A program made the translations under genes and the position numbers. Of a DNA stretch of 64,000 bases, positions 45,294-53,287 are shown in pieces; the stretch's first letter is position 1, and every line of letters begins with the position of its first letter. The notes beneath the pieces were generated by a model that did no database searches, was not told the DNA's origin, and was given only the letters and a program-made list of their open reading frames with translations. This DNA comes from Pseudomonas chlororaphis subsp. piscium (GTDB lineage Bacteria > Pseudomonadota > Gammaproteobacteria > Pseudomonadales > Pseudomonadaceae). The stretch covers positions 1,674,001-1,738,000 of the forward strand of contig NZ_CP027707.1 in NCBI RefSeq assembly GCF_003850345.1. The letters run 5' to 3'.

Positions 45294-46673
45294 TTAGATC
45301 GCGTTGGCCAGGGTTGCCGGACGACGAGACAGCAGGCTCACCACCACGAAGCTCGCCAGGCCGACAGCCAGGCTGTAGTAGATCGGGGTGTTGGCATCCA
45401 GGCCGTCCTTGAACATGAACACCAGCGCGGTGAGGAAACCCAGGCCCATGCTGGCGATGGCGCCGGCGGTGGTCGCGCGTTTCCAGAAGATCGCCCCGAT
45501 CAGTGGGATCAGCATGCCGCCCACCAGCAGGTTATAGGCCAGGGTCAGGGCGCTGATCACGTCGTTGACCACCAGGGCGATGCCCAGTACCAGGATGCCG
45601 GTCAGCAGGGTGAACAGGCGGTTGATCCCCAGGCTCGACTGCTTGCCGCCACGCAGCTTGGGCAGCAGGTCTTCGGTCAGGGTGGTGGAGGCGGCCAGCA
45701 GACCGGCGCTGGCGGTGGACATCATGGCGGCCAGGGCCGCGGCGATCACCAGGCCACGAATGCCGTCCGGCAGCGAGGCTTTGACGATGGCGGCGAAGGC
45801 GTTGTTGACGTTGTCCAGGTCTGGCAGCAAGACGTGCGCGGCCATGCCGATCAGGGCACAGGCCAGGCCGTAGAGGATGCAGTAGAAGCCGGCGACGGTG
45901 CCGGCGTATTGCGCGACTTTTTCGGTCTTGGCGGTGAACACCCGTTGCCAGATGTCCTGGCCGATCAGGATGCCGAAGAAGTAGATCATGAAGTAGGTGA
46001 TGATGGTGTCCCAGCCGATGGTGGTGAAGCTGAAGCTGGACGCCGGCAGCTTGGCCACCAGTTCATCCCAGCCGCCGACGCGATACAGGCAGATCGGCAG
46101 CAGGATGAACATCAGGCCGACGGTCTTGATCACGAACTGGACGATGTCGGTCAGGGTCAGCGACCACATGCCGCCGATCGCCGAATAGATCACCACCACG
46201 CCGCCGCCCAGCAGCACCGAGATCCAGAACGGCAGGCCGAACAGCACTTGCAGCACGGTGCCGATGGCGAGGATCGAGGTCACGCCGATCATCAGCGCGT
46301 AGGCCAGCATGATCACCGCGCTGGCCTGGCGGGCCATCGGGTTGTAGCGTTTTTCCAGGACCTGGGTCACGGTGAAGATCCGCAGCTTGAGCAGGGGTTT
46401 GGCCAGCAGCAGGTTGAGGGCGATGATGCCCAGGCCCAGCGCCGCGCACAGCCAGAAACCGGAGATGCCGTGGACGTAGCCCAGGCGCACGGTGCCGACG
46501 GTGGAGGCCCCGCCCAGCACGGTGGCGGCCATGGTGCCCATGTACAGGGTCGGGCCCAGGTTGCGGCCGGCCACCAGGTAGTCCTCGTGGGTCTTGGCCT
46601 TGCGCATGCCGTAGTAGCCGAGCACCAGCATGCCGGCGGCATAGATGAGTACGACGAATAGATCTAAAGCCAT
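45294..46673 (-). CDS. Sodium:solute symporter of the guanidinobutyrate locus
   Basis: 459-residue SSS-family permease with about 13 hydrophobic segments (LDLFVVLIYAAGMLVLGYYG; DYLVAGRNLG; GGASTVGTVRLGYVHGISGF; VIYSAIGGMWSLTLTDIVQF). It is the last gene of a block with gbuA, an NTF2-like gene and an NCS1 permease, as in the PA1418-PA1421 region of P. aeruginosa. A role in importing 4-guanidinobutyrate or a related guanidino compound is therefore plausible. ATG at 46673 is taken as the family N-terminus; the frame is open to 46739. Confidence 0.8.
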   Translation of the reverse strand: MALDLFVVLIYAAGMLVLGYYGMRKAKTHEDYLVAGRNLGPTLYMGTMAATVLGGASTVGTVRLGYVHGISGFWLCAALGLGIIALNLLLAKPLLKLRIFTVTQVLEKRYNPMARQASAVIMLAYALMIGVTSILAIGTVLQVLFGLPFWISVLLGGGVVVIYSAIGGMWSLTLTDIVQFVIKTVGLMFILLPICLYRVGGWDELVAKLPASSFSFTTIGWDTIITYFMIYFFGILIGQDIWQRVFTAKTEKVAQYAGTVAGFYCILYGLACALIGMAAHVLLPDLDNVNNAFAAIVKASLPDGIRGLVIAAALAAMMSTASAGLLAASTTLTEDLLPKLRGGKQSSLGINRLFTLLTGILVLGIALVVNDVISALTLAYNLLVGGMLIPLIGAIFWKRATTAGAIASMGLGFLTALVFMFKDGLDANTPIYYSLAVGLASFVVVSLLSRRPATLANAI

Positions 46674-46709
46674 GGTGGCGTGTCTCCGATTGTCTTTCTT
46701 ATAGAGGCT

Positions 46710-46805
46710 TCCCGCAGGAGCGAGGCTTGCCGCGATCAAGGCGACGCGGTCTGGCGGACCCGTCGTGTGAGGCGTGATTGCCGGCGAGCCTGCTGCTACA
46801 GGTCA
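46710..46805. repeat. Degenerate REP doublet
   Basis: GCAGGAGCGAGGCTTGCCGC at 46714-46733 and a weaker inverted copy (GCCGGCGAGCCTGCTGCTAC at 46780-46799, then AGG) lie between the SSS and NCS1 genes. Both arms have several substitutions relative to the other REP copies. Confidence 0.55.
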
Positions 46806-46813
46806 TGCTTGAG

Positions 46814-48325
46814 TCAGGCGGTTTGGCGCATGACCGGTTTATCGAGCGAATCCGTGCTCTTGCTGCGTGGATCCTTGGGGCCGTAGACCGCGGGCGGTTC
46901 CGGGAACAGGTTGAGCAGGGCCAGGTACACCAGCGAGGCCAGGCCCAGGGTCACCGGCAGGCTGATATCGATGCCGTCGGCCAGGTTGCCCAGCGGGCCG
47001 ACGAATTGCCCGGGCAGGTTGACGAAGCACAGGCCGACCAGTGCGCTGGGGATCCAGGCCCCCAGGCCACGCCAGTTCCAGCCGTGCTGGAACCAGTAGC
47101 GGCCACCTTGCTCGCCACGGGTGAAGACTTGCAGGTCGTCCGGGCAGTAGAAGCCGCGACGCACCAGCAGGCCGATCAGCATGATCACCATCCACGGGGT
47201 GGTGCAGGTGATGATCAGCACGGCGAAGGTCGACACGCTCTGCACCAGGTTGGCGGCGAAGCGCCCGATGAAGATGAAGGCGATCGACAGCACACCGATC
47301 AACAGGGTCGCCTTGACCCGCGACAGCACCCGCGGGAACACGCTGGACATGTCCAGGCCGGTGCCATACAGCGAGGTGGTGCCGGTGGACATGCCACCGA
47401 TCACCGCGATCAGGCACACCGGCAGGAAGAACCAGCTCGGCGAAACCGCCAGCAGGCCGCCGACGTAGTTGTTGGCGGCGATGTAGTCGGGCGCCTTGAT
47501 CGCCACGATGGTGGCGGTGGCCAGGCCGAACAGGAAGGGAATCAGGGTGGCGATCTGCGCGGCGATCACCGCCAGCATGATCCGGCCTTTCGGCGTTTCG
47601 CGGGGAATGTAGCGCGACCAGTCGCCGAGGAAGGCGCCGAAGGAAATCGGGTTGCTCATGGCCACCAGCGCGGCGCCGATGAAGGCCGCCCAGAAGCCCA
47701 CCTGGCCGAGGGCCACCGTACCGGCGAACTGGCTGTCGAAGGCCGGCGCAAAGGCAAAGATCCCCAGCAGGAACAGCAGGCTCGCTGCCCATACGGCAAT
47801 GCGGTTGACCCACAGCATGAAGCGGAAGCCGTAGATGCACACCGTCAGTACCAGGATCGCGAACAGGCCGTAGGCCAGGCCCAGGGTCAGGTCGGTTTCC
47901 GGCAGGTCGATCAGGCGCTTGGCGCCGCCCACCAGGGCATCCCCCGAACTCCACACGGAGAGCGAGAAGAAGGCGATGGCGGTAAGCAACGACAGGAACG
48001 AGCCGACGATCCGCCCGTGCACGCCGAAGTGCGCACCGGAAGAGACAGCGTTGTTGGTGCCGTTGATCGGCCCGAACAGGCCCATGGGCGCGAGGATCAA
48101 AGCCCCCAGGATCACGCCCAGCACGATCGCCCAGACACCCGCCTGGAAGGACAGGCCGAACAGCACCGGGAAACTGCCGAGCACGGCGGTGGCAAAGGTA
48201 TTGGCGCCGCCGAAGATCAGGCGAAACAGGTCGCTGGGCCGGGCGTCGCGTTCATGGTCGGGGATCTGTTCGACCCCGTTTGTTTCGATGCTGCTAAGGC
48301 TTTTTTCTTTGTTGTTGTTATTCAT
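46814..48325 (-). CDS. NCS1-family permease of the guanidinobutyrate locus
   Basis: 503-residue nucleobase-cation-symport-1 type transporter with 12 helices. Evidence: FGGANTFATAVLGSFPVLFG, GPINGTNNAVSSGAHFGVHG, GFRFMLWVNRIAVWAASLLF, SNPISFGAFLGDWSRYIPRE and VSPSWFFLPVCLIAVIGGMS. Members carry purines, cytosine, allantoin or related N-rich compounds. Position between the SSS permease and gbuA indicates uptake of guanidino or related compounds. ATG at 48325. Confidence 0.85.
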   Translation of the reverse strand: MNNNNKEKSLSSIETNGVEQIPDHERDARPSDLFRLIFGGANTFATAVLGSFPVLFGLSFQAGVWAIVLGVILGALILAPMGLFGPINGTNNAVSSGAHFGVHGRIVGSFLSLLTAIAFFSLSVWSSGDALVGGAKRLIDLPETDLTLGLAYGLFAILVLTVCIYGFRFMLWVNRIAVWAASLLFLLGIFAFAPAFDSQFAGTVALGQVGFWAAFIGAALVAMSNPISFGAFLGDWSRYIPRETPKGRIMLAVIAAQIATLIPFLFGLATATIVAIKAPDYIAANNYVGGLLAVSPSWFFLPVCLIAVIGGMSTGTTSLYGTGLDMSSVFPRVLSRVKATLLIGVLSIAFIFIGRFAANLVQSVSTFAVLIITCTTPWMVIMLIGLLVRRGFYCPDDLQVFTRGEQGGRYWFQHGWNWRGLGAWIPSALVGLCFVNLPGQFVGPLGNLADGIDISLPVTLGLASLVYLALLNLFPEPPAVYGPKDPRSKSTDSLDKPVMRQTA

Positions 48326-48536
48326 GATCTGCTCCGATCACAAAGGCGCGCTCATTGTTTGTGAGCGTCACCTGTCTGGCTAGCTTCTGTACGTAAACTG
48401 CCTGCGCGTCGATCATGCTGCGTTAAAAACAGGCTCGGAATGCTCATTTAGGGGCCTAAAGTCGTCCGCGACCCCGGCCGTTCCTCGCCTGTTTTTGCCT
48501 TGCCTGATCGCCGCTCGGCGACTTTCCGTACAGAAC

Positions 48537-48959
48537 CTAAGGGGGTGGCAGCCCTTCCGGCATTGCGGACAAATGTTCGTGACAGGCCAGCCATAGGCCT
48601 TGTTGTTGTGTGCCGGACCCTTGTTTACGGAAAACAATGGTCTCGCGCTCCTGGCTGAAGTGTTGCTCCCCTTGCATGCGCAGCTCGGTGGCGACGTCAT
48701 GAATAAATACCGCGGTGTCCCCCTGCAAGCTGACAAACGCGTTGCTCGAGGTGCAGGACAGCACCTCGAAGCCATCCTCGCGGCGCCAGCTGTCCCACAG
48801 CGCCTGGTAGGCGTCGCGGGACAGCAGGGGCTGGGCGAGGGTGTAGAAGACGAAGCTGGCGTCGCTGCTGAACGCACCGAAGTAGGCTTCGCGATCGTTA
48901 CGGGCAAAGGCCGCCACCAGCTCGGCCGCGGCGTTGAGGACCTGCTCGCGCTCGTTCAT
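48537..48959 (-). CDS. NTF2-like (SnoaL/DUF4440) protein of the gbu locus
   Basis: 140-residue NTF2-like protein: EREQVLNAAAELVAAFARND, REAYFGAFSSDASFVFYTLA, SRDAYQALWDSWRREDG, and strands LQGDTAVFIHDVATELRMQG and SQERETIVFRKQG. The fold is cone-shaped with a ligand pocket. It lies between gbuA and the NCS1 permease gene, and a hypothetical gene of that position (PA1420) is present in P. aeruginosa. The start ATG at 48959 is 9 bases past the gbuA stop. Function unknown. Confidence 0.7.
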   Translation of the reverse strand: MNEREQVLNAAAELVAAFARNDREAYFGAFSSDASFVFYTLAQPLLSRDAYQALWDSWRREDGFEVLSCTSSNAFVSLQGDTAVFIHDVATELRMQGEQHFSQERETIVFRKQGSGTQQQGLWLACHEHLSAMPEGLPPP

Positions 48960-48968
48960 GGCCGGGCC

Positions 48969-49919
48969 TCAGCGACGCGCCACGCCCGGCAGTACGCAGA
49001 GCATTTCATACAGCAGGTTGGCGCCCAGCAGCGAGGTGTTGCCGGTGGTGTCATACGGCGGCGAGACTTCTACCAGATCGCAGCCGACCAGGTCGAGGCC
49101 CTGGCAGCCACGGACGATCTCGATCGCCTGGATGGTGGTCAGGCCGCCGATTTCCGGGGTGCCGGTGCCTGGCGCCCAAGCCGGGTCGATGCCGTCGATG
49201 TCGAAGCTCAGGTACACCGGGCCGTCACCGACTTTCGCCCGTACTTCGGCCATCAGCGGTTCCAGCGACTTGTGCCAGCACTCTTCGGCCTGCACCACGC
49301 GGAAACCCTGCTTGCGGCTCCAGTTGAAGTCTTCGGCGGTGTAGCCCTGGGCCCGCAGGCCGATCTGCACCACGCGGTCGCAGTCCAGCAGGCCTTCTTC
49401 GACGGCGCGGCGGAAGGTGGTGCCGTGGGCGATCTTCTCGCCGAACATGTGGTCGTTGACATCGGCGTGGGCGTCGATGTGCACCAGGCCGACCTTGCCG
49501 TGTTTCTTGTGGATGGCCCGCAGGATCGGCAGGGTGATGGTGTGGTCGCCGCCCAGGGTCAGCGGGATCACATTGTGCTCGAGGATACCGTCGTAGGCTT
49601 CTTCGATGATGCGCACGGCGTCCAGCAGGTTGAAGGTGTTGATGGCCACGTCGCCGATGTCGGCCACGTTCAGCGAATCGAAGGGCGCGGCGCCGGTGGC
49701 CATGTTGTACGGACGGATCATCACCGATTCGGCGCGGATCTCACGGGGCCCGAAGCGGGTGCCGGCGCGCAGCGAGGTGCCGATGTCCAGCGGTACGCCG
49801 ACAAAGGCGGCATCCAGGCCGGCCGGGGTAGGCACATGGGGAAGACGCATCATGGTGGCGATGCCGCCGAAGCGCGGCATTTCGTTGCCGCCCAGTGGTT
49901 GGTGGAGAATCTTGTCCAC
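48969..49919 (-). CDS. gbuA: Guanidinobutyrase (agmatinase/ureohydrolase family)
   Basis: 316-residue Mn-dependent ureohydrolase that splits 4-guanidinobutyrate into 4-aminobutyrate and urea. The binuclear Mn ligands are visible in GGDHT (His of first block), HIDAHADVND (D, H, D) and SFDIDGIDPAW (D, D). The sequence is nearly that of P. aeruginosa GbuA (MDKxLHQPLGGNEMPRFGGI start; NYNMATGAAPFDSLN-like block; ending LLGANLLYEMLCVLPGV). The start is GTG at 49919. It is divergent from the gbuR LysR gene and heads the run NTF2-like gene, NCS1 permease and SSS permease. Confidence 0.93.
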   Translation of the reverse strand: MDKILHQPLGGNEMPRFGGIATMMRLPHVPTPAGLDAAFVGVPLDIGTSLRAGTRFGPREIRAESVMIRPYNMATGAAPFDSLNVADIGDVAINTFNLLDAVRIIEEAYDGILEHNVIPLTLGGDHTITLPILRAIHKKHGKVGLVHIDAHADVNDHMFGEKIAHGTTFRRAVEEGLLDCDRVVQIGLRAQGYTAEDFNWSRKQGFRVVQAEECWHKSLEPLMAEVRAKVGDGPVYLSFDIDGIDPAWAPGTGTPEIGGLTTIQAIEIVRGCQGLDLVGCDLVEVSPPYDTTGNTSLLGANLLYEMLCVLPGVARR

Positions 49920-50302
49920 GGGATTGGCCTCATCGTTGTTTTATTTATAGGGTTTTCAGCGCAGCAAGGAGTGCCGGCGAAACCGAGTGGGGCCGATTCT
50001 GCGAAATGTAGTGGGCGGGAAGAATCGCTACGGGCAAATACTTAGTTCAGGTTTTTCTAAACTAATGGCGGCGCTAGAGGATAGACTTCGCGCTGTCGAA
50101 GGAGGGTGGCGTCAGGGCTGACGCTATCGCGGGCAAGCCTCGCTCCTACAGAAACGCGTGCTCCTGTAGGAGCGAGGCTTGCCCGCGATTGGCTGCATAG
50201 CAGCCATAATCAAGATCGCCAGATTCTCTATGGAGGAACGCTGATGGGCCTGGATGACCCTGACACCCGATCCCCATTGTCGATTTTCCTTGTGGAGCTC
50301 CC
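49920..50302. promoter_or_regulatory. gbuA/gbuR divergent control region with a LysR-type palindrome
   Basis: TTAGTT at 50042-50047 and AACTAA at 50060-50065 form an inverted repeat whose inner T47 and A59 are 11 bases apart (T-N11-A), about 125 bases before gbuA. It is a fitting GbuR site. The region also holds the REP doublet at 50125-50189. No gene is supported in these 383 bases. Confidence 0.5.
50125..50189. repeat. REP doublet (heads inward)
   Basis: ATCGCGGGCAAGCCTCGCTC then CTACAG at 50125-50151 faces CTGTAGGAGCGAGGCTTGCC then CGCGAT at 50164-50189. The two arms are exactly complementary with a 12-base spacer, so it is a long perfect hairpin. Confidence 0.85.
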
Positions 50303-51196
50303 ATGGCCAACGCTTTACCTGATCTGAAACTATTGCGCATCTTCGTCAGCGTGGTGCGGCATCAGGGGTTCGCCAATGCCCAGCACGAACTGAACCTCTC
50401 GACGTCGGCCATCAGCACCTACATGAGCCAGCTCGAGTCGGCCCTGGGGCTGGTGCTGTGCCACCGTGGCCGTGGCGGTTTCAGCCTGACCAGCAAGGGC
50501 GAGCTGTTCCATCAGGAAACCCTGCGCCTGCTGGGCGAACTGGAAGGCTTCGAGCAGTACGCCGCGGCGCTCAAGGGCGAACTGCGCGGCACCCTCAACC
50601 TGGGGGTGATCGACTCGACGGTGAGCGACAAGGCCCTGCCGTTCGCCGAAGCCATCGGCGCCTACAGCCAGGAACACCCGGCGGTGCATTTGCACCTGTC
50701 GGTGCTCAGCCCCTACGAATTGCAGCTCGGCGTGCAGGACAACCGCCTGGACCTGGCCATCGGCGCGTTCTCCACGCGCATGAGCGGGCTGGTGTATATG
50801 CCGCTGTACCGCGAGCAGCACTGGCTGTATTGCAGCAGCCGGCACCCGCTGTTCAACGAGCGGCGCATCCCCGAGCAGGTGATCACCCAGCAGCGCATGG
50901 TCGGTCGTGGCTACTGGAGCCAGGCCGAACTGGCCCGCCACGGCTTCAAGCACAGCGCGGCGACGGTGGAGAGCATGGAGGCGCAACTGATCCTGGTGCT
51001 GTCCGGCGCCTACATCGGCTACCTGCCGGAGCATTACGCCCAGGCCTGGGCCGACAAGGGCGACTTGCGCGTGCTGCTGCCGGCCACCTTCGGCTATCAG
51101 GCGCCGTTTTCGATGATCGTGCGCCGCGGCCGTAGCCGTGAACCGTTGATCCAGACGTTCCGCGACCTGCTCAAGGCGCAGCTCAACCAGGTCTGA
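50303..51196 (+). CDS. gbuR: LysR-type regulator of guanidinobutyrate catabolism
   Basis: 297-residue LysR regulator divergent from gbuA, the position of gbuR in P. aeruginosa, where it activates gbuA in the presence of 4-guanidinobutyrate. Helix-turn-helix: DLKLLRIFVSVVRHQGFANA and LNLSTSAISTYMSQLESALG. Effector domain: RGTLNLGVIDSTVSDKALPF, LAIGAFSTRMSGLVYMPLYR and VLSGAYIGYLPEHYAQAWAD. The start ATG at 50303 follows GTGGAGCTCCC. The function is assigned from locus context plus similarity. Confidence 0.85.
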   Translation: MANALPDLKLLRIFVSVVRHQGFANAQHELNLSTSAISTYMSQLESALGLVLCHRGRGGFSLTSKGELFHQETLRLLGELEGFEQYAAALKGELRGTLNLGVIDSTVSDKALPFAEAIGAYSQEHPAVHLHLSVLSPYELQLGVQDNRLDLAIGAFSTRMSGLVYMPLYREQHWLYCSSRHPLFNERRIPEQVITQQRMVGRGYWSQAELARHGFKHSAATVESMEAQLILVLSGAYIGYLPEHYAQAWADKGDLRVLLPATFGYQAPFSMIVRRGRSREPLIQTFRDLLKAQLNQV

Positions 51197-51206
51197 GGAG
51201 GCCAGT

Positions 51207-51815
51207 ATGTCGAGAGTCCAGTGCCCGCGTTGCCTGCGCCCGAAAACCCATTGCCTGTGCCCGCTTATTCCACGGCTGGACAGCCGTACCCGGGTACTGC
51301 TGTTGCAGCATCCCAGCGAAGTGAACCACGCGCTGAACACCGCGCGGCTGGCGGCGCTGGGGTTGAACAATGCCGAGTTGATCGTCGGCGAGGTGTTTGA
51401 CGATCTGCCGAAGCTGTTGAACTGCCCCGGGTATCAGGCGCGCCTGCTGTTCCCGGCGGAGGACGCGCAGCCGTTGCAGGCCTACTCCAGCGCGCCGGAC
51501 GAACAGCCCTTGCTGCTGGTGGTGCCCGACGGCACCTGGCGCAAGGCGCGCAAGTTGCTGCACCTCAATCCGCTGCTGGCGGCGTTGCCACGGGTGACCC
51601 TGGCCGCAGGCGCGGTGTCCCGTTACCGGCTGCGCAAGGCGCCCGGGCCGGGGGCCTTGTCGACCATCGAGGCTATCGTCCAGGCCCTGCAGACCCTGGA
51701 GGCGCCAACCTCGTTCGAGCCCTTGCTGAAACCTTTCGAGGCCTTGATCGACGGGCAGATCGCGGCGATGGGGGAAGAGGTGTTCCAGCGCAATCATGGT
51801 GAGGGCAAGGCTTGA
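51207..51815 (+). CDS. tapT: tRNA-uridine aminocarboxypropyltransferase (DTW domain)
   Basis: 202-residue DTW-domain enzyme that adds the acp group to U47 of tRNA using S-adenosylmethionine. The N-terminal zinc-type Cys motif is VQCPRCLRPKTHCLCPLIP (four Cys). Other marks are LLLQHPSEVNHALNTARLAA, LLFPAEDAQPL and the signature VPDGTWRKARKLLHLNPLLA near 109-128. The length is close to E. coli TapT/YfiP (232). Starts 11 bases past gbuR, so it may be read through from it; a functional link is not evident. Confidence 0.85.
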   Translation: MSRVQCPRCLRPKTHCLCPLIPRLDSRTRVLLLQHPSEVNHALNTARLAALGLNNAELIVGEVFDDLPKLLNCPGYQARLLFPAEDAQPLQAYSSAPDEQPLLLVVPDGTWRKARKLLHLNPLLAALPRVTLAAGAVSRYRLRKAPGPGALSTIEAIVQALQTLEAPTSFEPLLKPFEALIDGQIAAMGEEVFQRNHGEGKA

Positions 51816-51825
51816 GGGCTTCATC

Positions 51826-51888
51826 ACGAGCAAGCTTCGCTCCTACAGGGAATGTACAACCCTCTGTTGGAGCGAAGCTTGCTCGCGA
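51826..51888. repeat. REP doublet (heads inward)
   Basis: ACGAGCAAGCTTCGCTCCTA then CAG at 51826-51848 faces CTGTTGGAGCGAAGCTTGCT then CGCGA at 51863-51887. One substitution in the right arm. Same inward orientation as the 50125 copy. Confidence 0.8.
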
Positions 51889-51921
51889 TAGCGTTTCTCC
51901 GTACACCACAAATCCGAGGGC

Positions 51922-53277
51922 CTAACGCTCGCGCATCGCCTCGGTCCGCGCCTTGAGCACCGGCTTGAGCAGGTAGTCGAGCACGCTTTTCTCGCCGGTG
52001 ATGATGTCCACCGTGGCGACCATGCCAGGGATGATCAGCAGCGGCTTGAGGTCGCCGCCCAGGTGGTTCTTGTCGGTGCGCACCTGGATCAGATAGAAGC
52101 TGTTGCCCTTGTCGTCGGTAATGGTGTCGGCGCCGATCAGTTCCAGCTTGGCGCTCAGGCCGCCGTAGATGGTGTAGTCGTAGGCGCTGAACTTGACCAT
52201 GGCTTTCTGCCCGGGATGGAGGAAGGCCACGTCCTGCGGCCGCACCTTGGCCTCGATCAGCAGGTTGTCCTCCAGCGGCACGATTTCCACCATGTCGCTG
52301 CCTGGCTGGACCACGCCGCCGATGGTGTTGACCTTGAGCTGCTTGATCACCCCATGCACCGGCGAAGTCACGGTGGTGCGGGTCACCCGGTCGTCGATGG
52401 CGATGCTGGTGGCGGTGATTTTCGACAGGTCGGTGCGTTTCTCGTTGAGCTCCTTGGCGGCGTCGGAGCGGAAGCTTTGTTCGGACTCGTCGATCTTGCT
52501 CCTGATCTCGTTGATCGCCGATTCCGCCCGGGGAATGGCCAGGGTCGTGGCGTTCAGCGAACCGCGGATTTCCACCGCGCTGCGTTTCAGACGCAGGATT
52601 TCCACCGGTGACACCGCGCCGGTACTCACCAGCGGCGCCGACATGTTCATCTCCTGGTTGAGCAGGGCCAGGCTGGAACTGAATTGCCCCTGTTTCGAGC
52701 GGAACTCCGCCAGTTCCTGGGTCTTTTGCCGCAGTTGTTCGCTCAGGGTCCGCTGTTCGCTGGCCAGGCGGCGCTGGCGCTGTTCGTACAGCGAGCGTTC
52801 GTCCTCCGCCACCTGGGGCGCCTTGGCCACCACCTCGTCGGACGGCTTGAACGGCCGACCCTCGGCTTCGGCGGAGAGGCGTTCGACCTGGGCCATCAAG
52901 GCATAGCGGTCGGCCTCGCTTTCGCCCTTGTTCGACAAGAAGCGCGTGTCGTCCAGGCGCAGCAGGGTGTCGCCCTTGTTCACCATCTGCCCTTCGCGCA
53001 CGAAGATCTCGGTGACGATACCGCCCTCCAGGTTCTGCACCACCTGCACCTTGCTCGACGGGATGGCCTTGCCTTCGCCGGTGGTGACTTCCTGCAGCAC
53101 CGCGAACTTGGCCCAGAGCAGGGCACTGACGAGCAGCCCGGTGGTCAGCCAGACGACAATGCGCGAGCCGCGGGGCGAGTCCTGCAACGAGGCGCCGGCG
53201 GTTTCGGGCATGAACTCGCTTTCCGCGCTTTTGCGCAGGCTGGCGAAGTAGCCGCGCGATTGCGATGAGGCAGGCAT
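51922..53277 (-). CDS. lapC: Type I secretion membrane-fusion protein (LapC-like HlyD family adaptor)
   Basis: 451-residue periplasmic adaptor of a type I secretion system. The cytosolic N-terminus is followed by one transmembrane segment (IVVWLTTGLLVSALLWAKFA, about 36-55), the lipoyl halves (GEGKAIPSSKVQVVQNLEGG and VREGQMVNKGDTLLRLD), a long coiled coil (residues 120-300) and the second lipoyl/beta domain (VTSPVHGVIKQLKVNTIGGV; PLEDNLLIEAKVRPQDVAFL). It bridges LapB in the inner membrane and LapE in the outer one. ATG at 53277 with TAGGAGTCGCCCC. Starts just inside the end of lapB (overlap at 53288 is avoided by this start). Confidence 0.85.
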   Translation of the reverse strand: MPASSQSRGYFASLRKSAESEFMPETAGASLQDSPRGSRIVVWLTTGLLVSALLWAKFAVLQEVTTGEGKAIPSSKVQVVQNLEGGIVTEIFVREGQMVNKGDTLLRLDDTRFLSNKGESEADRYALMAQVERLSAEAEGRPFKPSDEVVAKAPQVAEDERSLYEQRQRRLASEQRTLSEQLRQKTQELAEFRSKQGQFSSSLALLNQEMNMSAPLVSTGAVSPVEILRLKRSAVEIRGSLNATTLAIPRAESAINEIRSKIDESEQSFRSDAAKELNEKRTDLSKITATSIAIDDRVTRTTVTSPVHGVIKQLKVNTIGGVVQPGSDMVEIVPLEDNLLIEAKVRPQDVAFLHPGQKAMVKFSAYDYTIYGGLSAKLELIGADTITDDKGNSFYLIQVRTDKNHLGGDLKPLLIIPGMVATVDIITGEKSVLDYLLKPVLKARTEAMRER

Positions 53278-53287
53278 GGGGCGACTC

